Of a stretch of DNA of 64,000 nucleotides, positions 7,113 to 16,400 are shown in pieces (positions within the stretch are counted from its first letter, which is position 1; every line of letters starts with the position of its first letter). A program made the translations under genes and the position numbers. The stretch comes from Pseudomonadota bacterium (GTDB lineage Bacteria; Pseudomonadota; Alphaproteobacteria; Sphingomonadales; Sphingomonadaceae). The notes under the pieces were generated by a model, which saw only the letters and a list, made by a program, of their open reading frames with translations, had not been told where the DNA came from and did no database searches. The stretch covers positions 1-64,000 of the forward strand of contig CAUJIW010000178.1 of NCBI GenBank assembly GCA_963205175.1, in the 5' to 3' direction.

Positions 7113-9508
7113 TGCGCGCGGCGACGAAGCCCTTGCGGGCCGTCGCCTTATCGTTGGCGCTTGCCGCGTCGCCGTTGTCCGCCGCCGCGCAAGAATCCGC
7201 GCCAAGCTGGCAGAAGGATAACCCGATATTCCGGCAGGGCGGCGAGCCGCGCGGGCTGGTGCTCCCGCCCGCGCAGCAGCGCGTCTTTGACCGCGACGCG
7301 GCGTTGCTGGCCGATATCCGCGTGGAGCTTGCGGAGGGCGAGTATCGCCGCAAGGCAGGCGAGATTGACGCGGCGGCATGGCGCAGCCGCGCCGCTGAAC
7401 TGCAAGCGGCAGAAGATACCTTGCGCCGCAAATGGCAGGGCATCGGCACGGGCCAAGACCTCATGCTGAGCAGCGCCGCCGATAACATCGCCCGCGCGCG
7501 CATGGCGGCGCTCAGAGCGCGATACGACCCGCCCAAAGAACCGACCCCTTGGAACTACGTCACCGGGCTTGCGGGGATTGGCAAGGACATGGCCGTGGGC
7601 CTGTTCCGAGACAGCGTCGGCTTTCTCGGCAGTCTGTTTTCCAGCCTGTTCGCCCCACTGGCCGTCCTCTTGGGCGTCGTCGGGCTGATTTGGCTCGTGA
7701 AGGACAAACGGCGCAAACCGAAGCCAAGACCCGCCCTTTCCGACAATTACGGCTCAGCCCGCTATGCGGAGGTACGCGACCGCCTTGCCGACGCATATGA
7801 CGGCCATCGGGGCGTGTTTTTCGGCAAGAGCAGCGCGCCAGAGCTTTCAGCCATCCCCATCGAGCAGCAGGCGGGCGCGCCCGTGCTCTCGACGCCGGAA
7901 CACCATACGCTGATTGTCGCGCGCACCCGCACGGGCAAAGGCACCCGCGTTATCGTGCCGACGCTCCTGCGCTATGGCGGCTCGGCCATCGTCATCGACC
8001 CCAAGGGCGAGAACGCCGCCATCACGGCGCGCATCCGGCGCGGCACCCTCAATAGCGCCGTCCACGTCATCAACCCGTGGGGCGAACTGGCGGAGACGTT
8101 CAAAGAGCGTGGCCTTGCGCCCGCGACCTTCAATCCGCTGGACGTGCTAGTGCGCGACGACCCTAACGCCGTCGCGGTGGCGCAGGCGCTTGCTGCGGCG
8201 GTCTGTCCAACGACCCCCGGCGACAAAGACCGCTATTGGCAGGGCAGCGCCGCCAATGTGCTGACCGCCGTGCTCTTGTGGATCACCGACCAGCCGGGCG
8301 AGCAAAAGACGCTCGCCCGTGCGCGGGAGATTGTGAGCCTGAGCCGGAGGGATTTCACGGAGAGGTTTCTGGTGCCGATGGCGGCCAGCAGCGCCTTCGG
8401 CGGGGCGATACGGGAGATGGTCAGCCCGTATCTAGATTTGGCGCAAGAGACTTACAGCGGCATCATGTCCAATCTGTCGGAGGCCACGAAATTCCTCTCC
8501 GACCCGCAGGTGAAGGCCGCGACCGCCCAATCATCCTTCGACATGGCCGACCTCATCCGCGAGGCCGTGACGGTCTATCTGGTGATACCACCCGACCGCA
8601 TCGACACGCAGCGCACATGGCTCCGGCTCATGACCACGGCGGCCATGCACACCTTCAAACGCTATCCGCTCGGCGGGCGTCCGCCGCACCGCTGCATGAT
8701 ATTGATGGACGAGTTTCCGGCGCTTGGCCGCATCGAGGATTTGCCCCGCGATATCGCCACCATGTCGGGTTACGGCATCGACTTCACCCTCATCGTGCAG
8801 GGCCTCGACCAGCTCAAAGACCTCTACGGCGCGGCGGCGGGCACCATCCTCTCGAACTGCGCCTACAAATGGTTTTGCAACGTCAACGACCTTGAAAGCG
8901 CCAATTACCTGTCCGAAACCTTGGGCAAAGTGACCGTGCAGACGGTCGGCCATGGCGAGGGCCAGAACTTCGGCCCCGGCGGCGGCGGGCACAGCGAAAA
9001 CCTCAACTACGGAGAAACAGGCCGCCCGCTGCTCATGCCCGACGAGGTGCTGGCCTTGGGCCGTGACGTGGCGATTGTCCTGAATCCCGCCGACCGCCCG
9101 CACTACGTGCGTCCGGTCGATTACTGGCGGCTGCCCAACGCCTTCGCGCCCCTCGCCAGCGCCTATCCGCACCTCTATTGGGAGCCGCCCTTAGCCTACG
9201 ACGACAACCCATATTTTGTGCGGGGCGGCAAATCGGACGGCGGCCAAAGAAACGGTCACGGGGGCCGCCAGTCCGGCGGCGCGCGTCAGCGCGCCGCAAA
9301 ACCCAACGGCAAAATGACGCGCGCGGAAGCGCTCGATCTTCTCGGCCTTTCGGAAGGCGCGACCGCCGCTGAGGTGCGGGCCGCATGGAAGCGGCTGATG
9401 CAGAAGGTGCATCCCGACACCGGCGGCTCGGCCCGTTTCGCGCAGATGCTCAACGAGGCCCGCGACGTGCTCGCCACGGGCGGCGGCGACGAGGGCCGCG
9501 CGGGATGA
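7112..9508 (+). CDS. VirD4/TraG-type coupling protein with a C-terminal J domain
   Basis: 798 residues. Type IV coupling proteins are membrane ATPases that hand the relaxosome to the mating pore. The N terminus looks like a signal peptide (ALSLALAASPLSAAAQ), a membrane segment lies at about 168-196, Walker A RTGKGT at about 273-278 and Walker B MDEFPALG at 532-539. Unusually, residues 735-790 form a DnaJ-type J domain with the diagnostic HPD at 767-769, joined by a Gly/Arg-rich linker. J domains stimulate Hsp70 ATPase, so the protein may recruit DnaK. It overlaps the upstream gene; MobC and relaxase follow after the oriT-like region. Confidence 0.92.
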   Translation: MRAATKPLRAVALSLALAASPLSAAAQESAPSWQKDNPIFRQGGEPRGLVLPPAQQRVFDRDAALLADIRVELAEGEYRRKAGEIDAAAWRSRAAELQAAEDTLRRKWQGIGTGQDLMLSSAADNIARARMAALRARYDPPKEPTPWNYVTGLAGIGKDMAVGLFRDSVGFLGSLFSSLFAPLAVLLGVVGLIWLVKDKRRKPKPRPALSDNYGSARYAEVRDRLADAYDGHRGVFFGKSSAPELSAIPIEQQAGAPVLSTPEHHTLIVARTRTGKGTRVIVPTLLRYGGSAIVIDPKGENAAITARIRRGTLNSAVHVINPWGELAETFKERGLAPATFNPLDVLVRDDPNAVAVAQALAAAVCPTTPGDKDRYWQGSAANVLTAVLLWITDQPGEQKTLARAREIVSLSRRDFTERFLVPMAASSAFGGAIREMVSPYLDLAQETYSGIMSNLSEATKFLSDPQVKAATAQSSFDMADLIREAVTVYLVIPPDRIDTQRTWLRLMTTAAMHTFKRYPLGGRPPHRCMILMDEFPALGRIEDLPRDIATMSGYGIDFTLIVQGLDQLKDLYGAAAGTILSNCAYKWFCNVNDLESANYLSETLGKVTVQTVGHGEGQNFGPGGGGHSENLNYGETGRPLLMPDEVLALGRDVAIVLNPADRPHYVRPVDYWRLPNAFAPLASAYPHLYWEPPLAYDDNPYFVRGGKSDGGQRNGHGGRQSGGARQRAAKPNGKMTRAEALDLLGLSEGATAAEVRAAWKRLMQKVHPDTGGSARFAQMLNEARDVLATGGGDEGRAG

Positions 9509-9569
9509 AAGCATCGCCGCACTGCCCGCCTTCGTGCTATGCTGCGCTTCAACCCGCGCTGAGCGAGTC

Positions 9570-9585
9570 GCATACGATTGTATGC
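9570..9585. promoter_or_regulatory. CATAC-N4-GTATG palindrome, copy 3
   Basis: Perfect GCATAC-GATT-GTATGC, 61 bp after the coupling-protein stop and upstream of the oriT-like region and mobC. Identical in arms and spacer length to the copy at 6755-6770. It could control transcription of mobC and the relaxase. Confidence 0.55.
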
Positions 9586-9633
9586 AGACGGCGATATCCC
9601 GCCTTGCCGCAAGCGCTCGCTACCCCACACCCC

Positions 9634-9669
9634 AGCACGTCCCGTGCTATCCTAAGTTATGGCTTAGGA
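9634..9669 (+). other. Candidate origin of transfer (oriT) core
   Basis: A perfect hairpin AGCACG-TCC-CGTGCT (9634-9648) is followed at once by ATCCTAAG, and a second inverted repeat TCCTAAG-N6-CTTAGGA spans 9650-9669. MOB-P type origins place an inverted repeat just 5' of a YATCYTG-like nick sequence, and this arrangement is close to that. The position directly before mobC and the relaxase supports it. The exact nick position is inferred. Confidence 0.5.
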
Positions 9670-9684
9670 GAGTGTGCAAGCCAT

Positions 9685-10037
9685 GTGCGGACTGACCGTC
9701 CGCACCCCGCACCTGAAGGTGCTGGCTTGGCAAGGAAGGCGCTTCGCCCTCCCGTTGCATCCCTCCCGAGCAAGGGGTTTCACACCCCTGCACCCGTGCG
9801 GGGAGCCTTCGTGCTCCCTGCGACCCATGACCGGGGCTTTGCCCCCGGACCCCACCAAGGCACGTCGTCCTTGGAACCAGACAAGGGGTTATCGCACCCC
9901 TCGACCACTCGCCGGAGACTTCCGCGTCCCGGCACCCACGGCCAGAGCTTGCGCGCTCTGGACGACGCGCAGGCGGCTTTCATGCCCCTGCACCCTGACG
10001 AGGGAGAACGCCCTCGACCCCGCCGGACACGTCCGGC
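9685..10037 (+). repeat. Regular array of about 13 short hairpins before mobC
   Basis: Inverted repeats follow one another from 9685-9705 to 10022-10037. Stems are 4-8 bp and loops mostly 5-8 bases; the last eight intervals are about 25-30 bp. Examples: AGGGGT/ACCCCT (9773-9789), GGGAGC/GCTCCC (9801-9818), CCAAGG/CCTTGG (9855-9874), CCAGAGC/GCTCTGG (9942-9961), CGAGGG/CCCTCG (9999-10016), GCCGGAC/GTCCGGC (10022-10037). Stem sequences differ while pairing is kept, and most units are followed by an unpaired ACCC-like spacer. It is not a CRISPR, because no sequence repeat is conserved. It fills the 540-bp gap between the coupling protein and mobC. Confidence 0.7.
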
Positions 10038-10052
10038 AGAAAGGAGATGCGC

Positions 10053-10562
10053 TTGAGCGATAGCGGCTCAGAGCACAGCCCTTCCGGGCGGCGCAAGTCG
10101 GAACGGCGGCAACGCACCGCCACCATCTATGCCCGCGTCACGCCCGACGAAAAGTCGGCTTTTCTCGCCCGCGCCGACAGGGCGGGCATGGCCGCCGCCG
10201 CCTTCGCCCGTGCGGCGCTCATCGGCGAAGCCGGTCCCCGCGCGCAGCGGCGCATCCCTGCCGACAGTGCTGCGCTGCGTCAAATCCTCGGCCACCTTGG
10301 CAAGACCGGCAGCAATCTGAACCAGATTGCCCGCTACCTGCATACAGGCGGCGAGCCGGAAACCGTCCTGCCGGACCTGCGGGAAGCGCTGGCCGACTTC
10401 GCGCACATCCGCAGCCTCATCTATGACGCGCTCGGCAAGGAGCCGGATCGCGCGCCAGCGGCGACATCCGCACCGGCTCCAATACCGGCAACGGCACCGG
10501 CACCGCCGGAGTCTATCCCGCCTGCGGGATTGTCCAAGTTCATCCCGCCGCCAAAACCGTGA
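10053..10562 (+). CDS. mobC: MobC-like relaxosome accessory protein
   Basis: About 169 residues. The basic N terminus and segment RTATIYARVTPDEKSAFLAR look like a ribbon-helix-helix DNA-binding module, and residues 85-105 (LRQILGHLGKTGSNLNQIAR) carry the LGKxGxNLNQIAR signature of MobC proteins. MobC binds oriT and helps the relaxase open the strands. An ATG at 10047 directly abuts the AAAGGAG site, so the TTG at 10053, six bases further, is the more likely start. The C terminus is Pro/Ala-rich and probably disordered. The relaxase follows after 9 bp. Confidence 0.88.
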   Translation: MSDSGSEHSPSGRRKSERRQRTATIYARVTPDEKSAFLARADRAGMAAAAFARAALIGEAGPRAQRRIPADSAALRQILGHLGKTGSNLNQIARYLHTGGEPETVLPDLREALADFAHIRSLIYDALGKEPDRAPAATSAPAPIPATAPAPPESIPPAGLSKFIPPPKP

Positions 10563-10571
10563 GGCGGCGAC

Positions 10572-12056
10572 ATGATTATCAAAGGAGGCTCACGCGCCGG
10601 ACCCCGCCAGCTTGCCGCCCACCTTCAGCGCACCGACACCAACGAGCGCATGGAGGTGCTGGAACTGCACTCCGGCCTTGATGACCTGGCCGCGACCTTC
10701 CGCGATTGGCAGACCCTCTCGGAGGGCACACGCGGCAAGAAGGGCCTCTATCACGTCAACATCGACCCCGACGCCCGCTATGACATGACGCCCCAGCAAT
10801 GGGCGCGTGCTGTCGAGGTTTTGGAACAAGAACTTGGGCTGGACGGCCAGCCCCGCGCCGTCGTCCTGCACGAAAAGAAAGGCCGCCAGCACATCCATAT
10901 CGTCTGGGCGCGCACCGACCTCGAAACCATGACCATGCGCTCGGATAGCAACAACTATCTCGCCCATGAGCGCGCCAGCCTGAAACTGGAACGCGAGTTC
11001 GGTCATGAGCATGTGCCGGGCAAACACGCCAAGCGCGACCGCGCCAAGCAGCCGGAGTTCCCGCGCGCGGATGTTAGTCATGCGGAGCACCAACAGGCCG
11101 AACGCAGCGGCCTTTCTACCCAAGACCGGCGGGCGCAGTTCGCGGCGCTCAAATCATCCTGTGACAGCGGCATGGCGTTCAAGGTCGCCGTGGAAGATGC
11201 GGGCTATGTGCTGGCGCGGGGCGACAGCAAGGACTTCGTACTCGTCGGGCCGGAGGGCAGCGTTTACAGCCTGAGCCGCGAACTCAAAATGAAGGCCGCC
11301 GAGGTGCGGGCCTTCATGGCGGTTGTGGACCGCGATATTCTCCCCACAGCCAGCGAGGCCAAAGCCCAGCAGCGCGAGCGGCAGAAGGATGCCGAGCCGC
11401 CTGCATTCGAGATGCAGCGCCCGCCCGTCGAAGATCTCGCGCCAGCGCCGGAGGCGCAGGGCGAGATGCCGGACGCGCAGGAGCAGGATTCCGGCGCACC
11501 GGAACTCGCGCCCGCCGTCGCGGCGGCATTGGCCGCGCGCGAACAGGCCGAGGCCGAGAAACTGGCCAAGTGGCATCATGCCGAATTGCGCCAGCTCCGG
11601 CATGTGCTCGTTCTTGAGGCGCGGGATAAGATGGACGGCCTGCGCCGCCAGCAGCAGGCCGAGCGCGAGCGCTTCATCCGCGACGGAAAATTGTCCGGCA
11701 TCGAGGGATATATCGAAGCCCTGCAAAACCGCCTCAATCCGGGGCGCGGCGCGGAGAAACGCTTTGAGCGCGACACCGCATGGAAACACCTGCGCGAGCG
11801 GCAGGCCATAGAGCGCGCCGACCTTCGCACACTCATCCGGCAGGATCGGGCCGAACATATCGAGGAACTGAAAGAGCGCCACGACCAGCAGCGGCGCGAT
11901 CAACAGGCGGGGTTTGCGCGGGACCGTGTCCGCTACGCGGAAGATTCAGCCCGCGCGGCGCGATTGCTCGCGCAGGTCGAAGAAGACCGCCGCGAGGCGG
12001 AGCGGCAACAACAGGAGGGGCGCGCGGCGGAACCGCCGCCAAGGCCAGCAAAGTAA
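10572..12056 (+). CDS. Relaxase / mobilization nuclease
   Basis: 494 residues. The N-terminal half is a relaxase domain: MIIKGGSRAGPRQLAAHLQR at the start and the metal-binding GRQHIHIVWAR (an HxH motif) near residues 105-116. Relaxases nick one strand at oriT and stay covalently attached to the 5' end. Residues about 320-494 are highly charged coiled coil. The catalytic tyrosine is not certain from sequence alone. It follows mobC by 9 bp and lies downstream of the oriT-like region. An open frame in another register continues past its stop (see 11780-12574), which may be a separate gene or a shifted C-terminal extension. Confidence 0.88.
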   Translation: MIIKGGSRAGPRQLAAHLQRTDTNERMEVLELHSGLDDLAATFRDWQTLSEGTRGKKGLYHVNIDPDARYDMTPQQWARAVEVLEQELGLDGQPRAVVLHEKKGRQHIHIVWARTDLETMTMRSDSNNYLAHERASLKLEREFGHEHVPGKHAKRDRAKQPEFPRADVSHAEHQQAERSGLSTQDRRAQFAALKSSCDSGMAFKVAVEDAGYVLARGDSKDFVLVGPEGSVYSLSRELKMKAAEVRAFMAVVDRDILPTASEAKAQQRERQKDAEPPAFEMQRPPVEDLAPAPEAQGEMPDAQEQDSGAPELAPAVAAALAAREQAEAEKLAKWHHAELRQLRHVLVLEARDKMDGLRRQQQAERERFIRDGKLSGIEGYIEALQNRLNPGRGAEKRFERDTAWKHLRERQAIERADLRTLIRQDRAEHIEELKERHDQQRRDQQAGFARDRVRYAEDSARAARLLAQVEEDRREAERQQQEGRAAEPPPRPAK

Positions 12057-12574
12057 GCGGCTCGCGTTTCCTGCAACCAGAACCGGGCCGCAAGAAAAAG
12101 AAGAAAAAGGTTGCCACAGGTCAGCAGGGCGCAGCCGCCGCCGAAGGGCTGTTCGGCTGGCTTCCCGACGTGGCGGCGATATCCGCCGCCGTTTCGCGCT
12201 TCTTACATCTGGATGCTGCATCGTCGCCGGTGTCAGAGCAGCCGGACACGAGCGCGACCGCGAAAGACAGTGAAGGTTTTGAAGACCCGCCAGAGCTTGT
12301 GCCCACGTTCATACCGACCGTGCGCCGCGTGCTCTCGCGTTTCATGAATCCGGCGAAGAAGCGCAGCGTGAAAAACCGCCGCGCGCGCGGCCTTCGCGCA
12401 CTTCTTGCGCGCACGGGATTTAGGTCGAAGTTTCTTGCAGCGCCCACACCACCGCCAGCGCCAAAACCACTACCGCCAGCACCGCCGAAGCCTACATCGC
12501 CCCCAAGCGCATCACCATCATCACCAAAGCCGGCTTCGTTGCGTGGAAAATTCAACAAGCCAATAGGGCCTTAG
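11780..12574 (+). CDS. Basic, proline-rich frame overlapping and following the relaxase end (uncertain)
   Basis: Only the part after 12,056 (about 172 residues) is free of overlap. It shows a Lys-rich stretch (GRKKKKKKVATG), a short segment GLFGWLPDVAAISAAVSRFL that could be amphipathic, then a Pro/Ser/Lys-rich tail ending KFNKPIGP. The only in-frame ATG upstream is 11780, deep inside the relaxase; GTG codons at 12170, 12299 and 12329 are alternatives. It may be a separate small gene, or the C-terminal end of the relaxase displaced by a frameshift. The family is not recognised. Confidence 0.3.
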   Translation: METPARAAGHRARRPSHTHPAGSGRTYRGTERAPRPAAARSTGGVCAGPCPLRGRFSPRGAIARAGRRRPPRGGAATTGGARGGTAAKASKVSGSRFLQPEPGRKKKKKKVATGQQGAAAAEGLFGWLPDVAAISAAVSRFLHLDAASSPVSEQPDTSATAKDSEGFEDPPELVPTFIPTVRRVLSRFMNPAKKRSVKNRRARGLRALLARTGFRSKFLAAPTPPPAPKPLPPAPPKPTSPPSASPSSPKPASLRGKFNKPIGP

Positions 12575-12580
12575 AAAACA

Positions 12581-12724
12581 GAAATTTCCTTCGAGTGACG
12601 TGATTTTATAGAAAACCAATTTCTTCTTGCGATTTTGAAGATAAAATGAAAGTATAATCGATATATATTAGTTATATAAATTGTCTCTATAATAATAAAA
12701 CAATCTAAATTTGGATATCGTGAT
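12581..12724 (+). promoter_or_regulatory. AT-rich promoter region of the cargo block
   Basis: A sharp drop in GC content compared with both sides. Two perfect TATAAT hexamers occur at 12653-12658 and 12688-12693, without a convincing -35 at standard spacing. The region precedes the gene at 12725 and probably drives both it and the RTX gene. The composition suggests a separate, foreign origin for this block. Confidence 0.45.
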
Positions 12725-13399
12725 ATGACTGATAAATTACTAAACGAAAAAGCGGCAATTCCGCCACTGATAGATCTCCCCGTATATCGAAATACCTACT
12801 GCGATCAGAAAATGACCGATGATCTCTTGCGTCATCTATGGGAGGCGCGAGCCGATTTAATTTCTGAGGCTGCGATACTTGAAGTCAAACCAGATGCATA
12901 CCGCATACACGCCGATTACCAATACAAGGATGTGTTAGATAAAATAATCACCTACCTGAGAAAGGCACTTCCCGAAGAACTGGAAGCACCTCCATCGCGC
13001 TTAGGTATGCTCGACCTGCTTTACGAATTTAGCCGCCGCCTACGCGGTTCGACAGGCCAAGAGCAGCTAATCCTACTTGGTCAAGCGCTCGCTCCGTCTC
13101 CAGAGGGGCCATACCCCGCCCTACCAAACACTCCGGTGTGGCCTGGTAGAAGATTTACTCAGGAAACAGCCGACGCCGTATTGCAAGAGGCATATCGATT
13201 GAATCCTGCCGCGTTCTACGAATGCGCAGAGCAGATGAGACGCTCGATTAGAAGCTATGAGATTGATGATGAGATTGAAGCTTTGATTACGAAAACAGTA
13301 AATATACTTGGGTTGGACATTAATATTGTCAATCAGATTTATGGTGAAGCAATTCACCGTCTGTTCGAAATTTGTGAAATGAAAATTAAAACAAAATAG
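12725..13399 (+). CDS. Hypothetical cytoplasmic protein, candidate immunity partner of the RTX protein
   Basis: 224 residues, mostly helical, with no signal peptide and no membrane segment. Codon usage and GC content are clearly lower than in the flanking mobilization genes. It ends 9 bp before the RTX gene and the two read in the same direction with no terminator between, so they are co-transcribed. A small cytoplasmic protein encoded beside a large secreted protein with a nuclease-like domain fits an immunity role, since an RNase would have to be neutralised in the cytoplasm. That is inference from context; I recognise no family. Confidence 0.65.
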   Translation: MTDKLLNEKAAIPPLIDLPVYRNTYCDQKMTDDLLRHLWEARADLISEAAILEVKPDAYRIHADYQYKDVLDKIITYLRKALPEELEAPPSRLGMLDLLYEFSRRLRGSTGQEQLILLGQALAPSPEGPYPALPNTPVWPGRRFTQETADAVLQEAYRLNPAAFYECAEQMRRSIRSYEIDDEIEALITKTVNILGLDINIVNQIYGEAIHRLFEICEMKIKTK

Positions 13400-13408
13400 C
13401 GGGTAGCG

Positions 13409-16400
13409 ATGACAAAGCCAGTTTTATTCCTAGATACTGATTTCATTGGAAACATTTTCGGACAGAACTCCGGCGACGCATCGCGCTTGAATCGCGTACT
13501 AGATGCGCTTTCTGAAAATTACGACGTGCGTATCACCGACCGCGTGTGGCGAGAGTCAATAACGGAAAACATTAATCCAGCAACAGGAGAAAGGTATCTA
13601 AAGGATACCACGCTGGAGAATTGGCTAAACAACAAGGGAATAAATGAAACCGTCACAGGCATTCCCGCTGGCAGCAATGCTGGCGAGCAGTCAATCATTC
13701 ATGCATTAAATAATCCCGGTTCTGACCCGGTTCTGTCCGACCCAAATGTTCCTAAGTATATTGCCTCCAATGATGGCTATTTCAACCAAGGTGCCGCTGG
13801 CGGAGATTTTGCCGATAACCGCGTAAAATCCTTTGACCTTGTAGACCGCCTAGCTGTCGATGGGCACGTGAGCATCGAGGATTATAAGGGCCTCTCGACG
13901 GAGGGGAGTCCAGATGCCAACTGGCGTCCTTACCAGAATGTCACCGCCGATGCCGTTCAGGCCAAGTATCCTGATATGTCGGCCACCTATGACCCGGTGA
14001 ACGGAGCCTATGTGCTCGATAGGGGCGGCCAGACGCTGTCCTTGCCCGAGGGCGCAGTGCATGACGGCATCCATGCCAACTCGACAGGAGTTCTTTTCGA
14101 CGGGCAGGCGCGCGCGCTCCACAACCTCGGTAAATACGCGGGCGCGCTCGACAAAGCGGGATGGATTGGCGACGTACTCGGTACCGCGTGGGCGATTGCC
14201 GAGGCTCAGGCTGCCTACAGCAACGGCGACAATCACTCAGCGGGTTCGATACTCGCAGGGCATACAGGCGGCCTTCTTGGCGGTTTAGGGCTCGGTACTA
14301 TCAGCGCGGCGGGTGTCACTGCCCTGCTGGCCGTTCCCGGCGTGAACATCGGTGTCGCTGCAGGCATGCTCCTCGTCGGTGCGGCTGGCCTTGCGGGCGG
14401 CTATCTTGGTGGCTCTGCTGGCGAGAGTATGTTCAAAGATTTGTACGAGGAAATCTCCGGCCTCGGCATCGTCGGATTCAGCCAACAGCTTTACGATGAC
14501 TACAAATGGGGCCTCTCGAACCCGTCCGAGGTTTTCAACATCGGCAACCTGATGGAGCTTGTCCAAAGCACCTTTGGCACTGCGATAACCACAGGCTCGC
14601 CTCTTGTACTGGATATCGCTGGAACAGGCATCAACCTCACCAGCGTCAACACATCTCCGGTCTATTGGGATATCGACGTTGACGGCATGCGCGAAGCGTC
14701 GGGCTGGATAGGCGCAGGCAGCGGCCTTCTTGCCATCGACCTCGACAGCAACGGCAAGATTGACGACCATTCGGAGCTTTTTGGCGACCAAAACGGCAGC
14801 GCCGCGAACGGCTTTCAGGCCCTTGCCGCGTACGACAGCAACAGCGACGGGGTCATTGACGCTAACGACGACCAGTTCGCGGACCTACTGATATGGATGG
14901 ATGCCAATGGTGACGGCCTGACGGACGCTGGGGAGCTTTTTACGCTCACGAGCCTCGACATAACCAGCATCAATCTGAACTACTCGTCGGTGAACTACAC
15001 CCTGAACGATAACGTGATCCGCCAGCAAAGCACATTCACGATGAACGGCCAGACGCACGATATTGTGGATGCGTGGTTTACCTACGACAACACGAACACG
15101 TCTTACGCGGGCGAATATGACCTTGATGTAAGAGCGCTCATTCTCCCCGCACAGCGAGGCTATGGCGAGATGGCGGACCTGCATATCGCCATGAGCCAGA
15201 ACGAAGATTTGCTCGACATGGTGGCCACGCTGGCGACTAAATCTGCCGCCGAGCTATTCGCGTCCAACTTCGATGTTCGGGCTGCACTGACCGATATCAT
15301 GTACGAATGGGCTGGTGTCACTGATATGGACCCCAACAGCCGGGGTACTGCTCTCGACGCGCGGATGGTTGCCTTCCTTGAGAAGCTGAACGGCGATGTT
15401 TTCGGCAATAGCCCGACTTCGACCGTTGGAGGGATCGCCGCCGCGCCCATGCGCGAAGCATGGAACGCGGCATTCAGCATGGTCGCCACGCACTTCCTTG
15501 CGCAATCGGGCATGAACGACCTTCTCGGCAATCCCTCTTACGACCTCAGAGCCGATAACCTCTCCGGCGGCTACTTCGGCGAGGATTTGACGCTTCGTTT
15601 CACGACACCCTTTGCTTCGGGGTATTGGATCGCCAACGATTCCGGTTTTAACGATGTGTATGTGTTCCGCGCAGGTGATGCGCCGCACAGCAATGGTCTC
15701 AATATCCACGAAACCGTCAGTGCGACCAACGATGCCATATTCCTTGGCGGCATCGACCCGGCCAATGTCCGTCTCTGGACGGACAACTATGGCGGGCTGG
15801 TTATCCGCTACACGAACAACGATTCCTTCACGATCAGCGCCTCTAAGCATAGTTCAGGCGCGTCGCGCGTCGGGGAATATGTTGAGTTCATCATGTTTGA
15901 TGATGGCACAACGTGGGATTTGCGCGAAGGGCTCGATTTGCGTCTGCCCGATGGCAGCACCACCGCCGGATACGGATCAATCTATGGCGATACGATTGAA
16001 GGCGGCTCGGGAACGAACCACATTTACGGCTATGCCGGAAATGATACGTTAACCGGGAATGGGGGTACCGACTACCTCTACGGCGGCATTGGCGACGATA
16101 CCTACACGTTCAAGGCCGGGCATGGTCAGGATACGATTTACGAATACGCTGGCGAAGGTACAGACACGATCCGACTGGAAGGTGTCTTGGCTGATGACGT
16201 TCTGATATGGGCAGAAGTGCTGAATAGCACACTGTCACGCCTATACATACAATATGGAGCCACGGATAAAATCACGGTCTCGGGCGGCACCTATAATAGC
16301 AGTACCGGCGCGACAATCGGACCTGTCGAGCAGGTTGTGTTTGACGACGACACAGTTTGGGATTTGACAGGCGGGCTCATGATGCGCCTACCGAACGGCT

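Noticed and set aside
6390-7379. N-terminal extension of the minus-strand gene at 6036-6389
   Set aside because: It would overlap two plus-strand genes and has no ribosome-binding site, whereas GTG 6389 has GGGGGAG.
9685-10037. CRISPR array
   Set aside because: Hairpins are regularly spaced, but no repeat sequence is shared between units and no cas gene is near.
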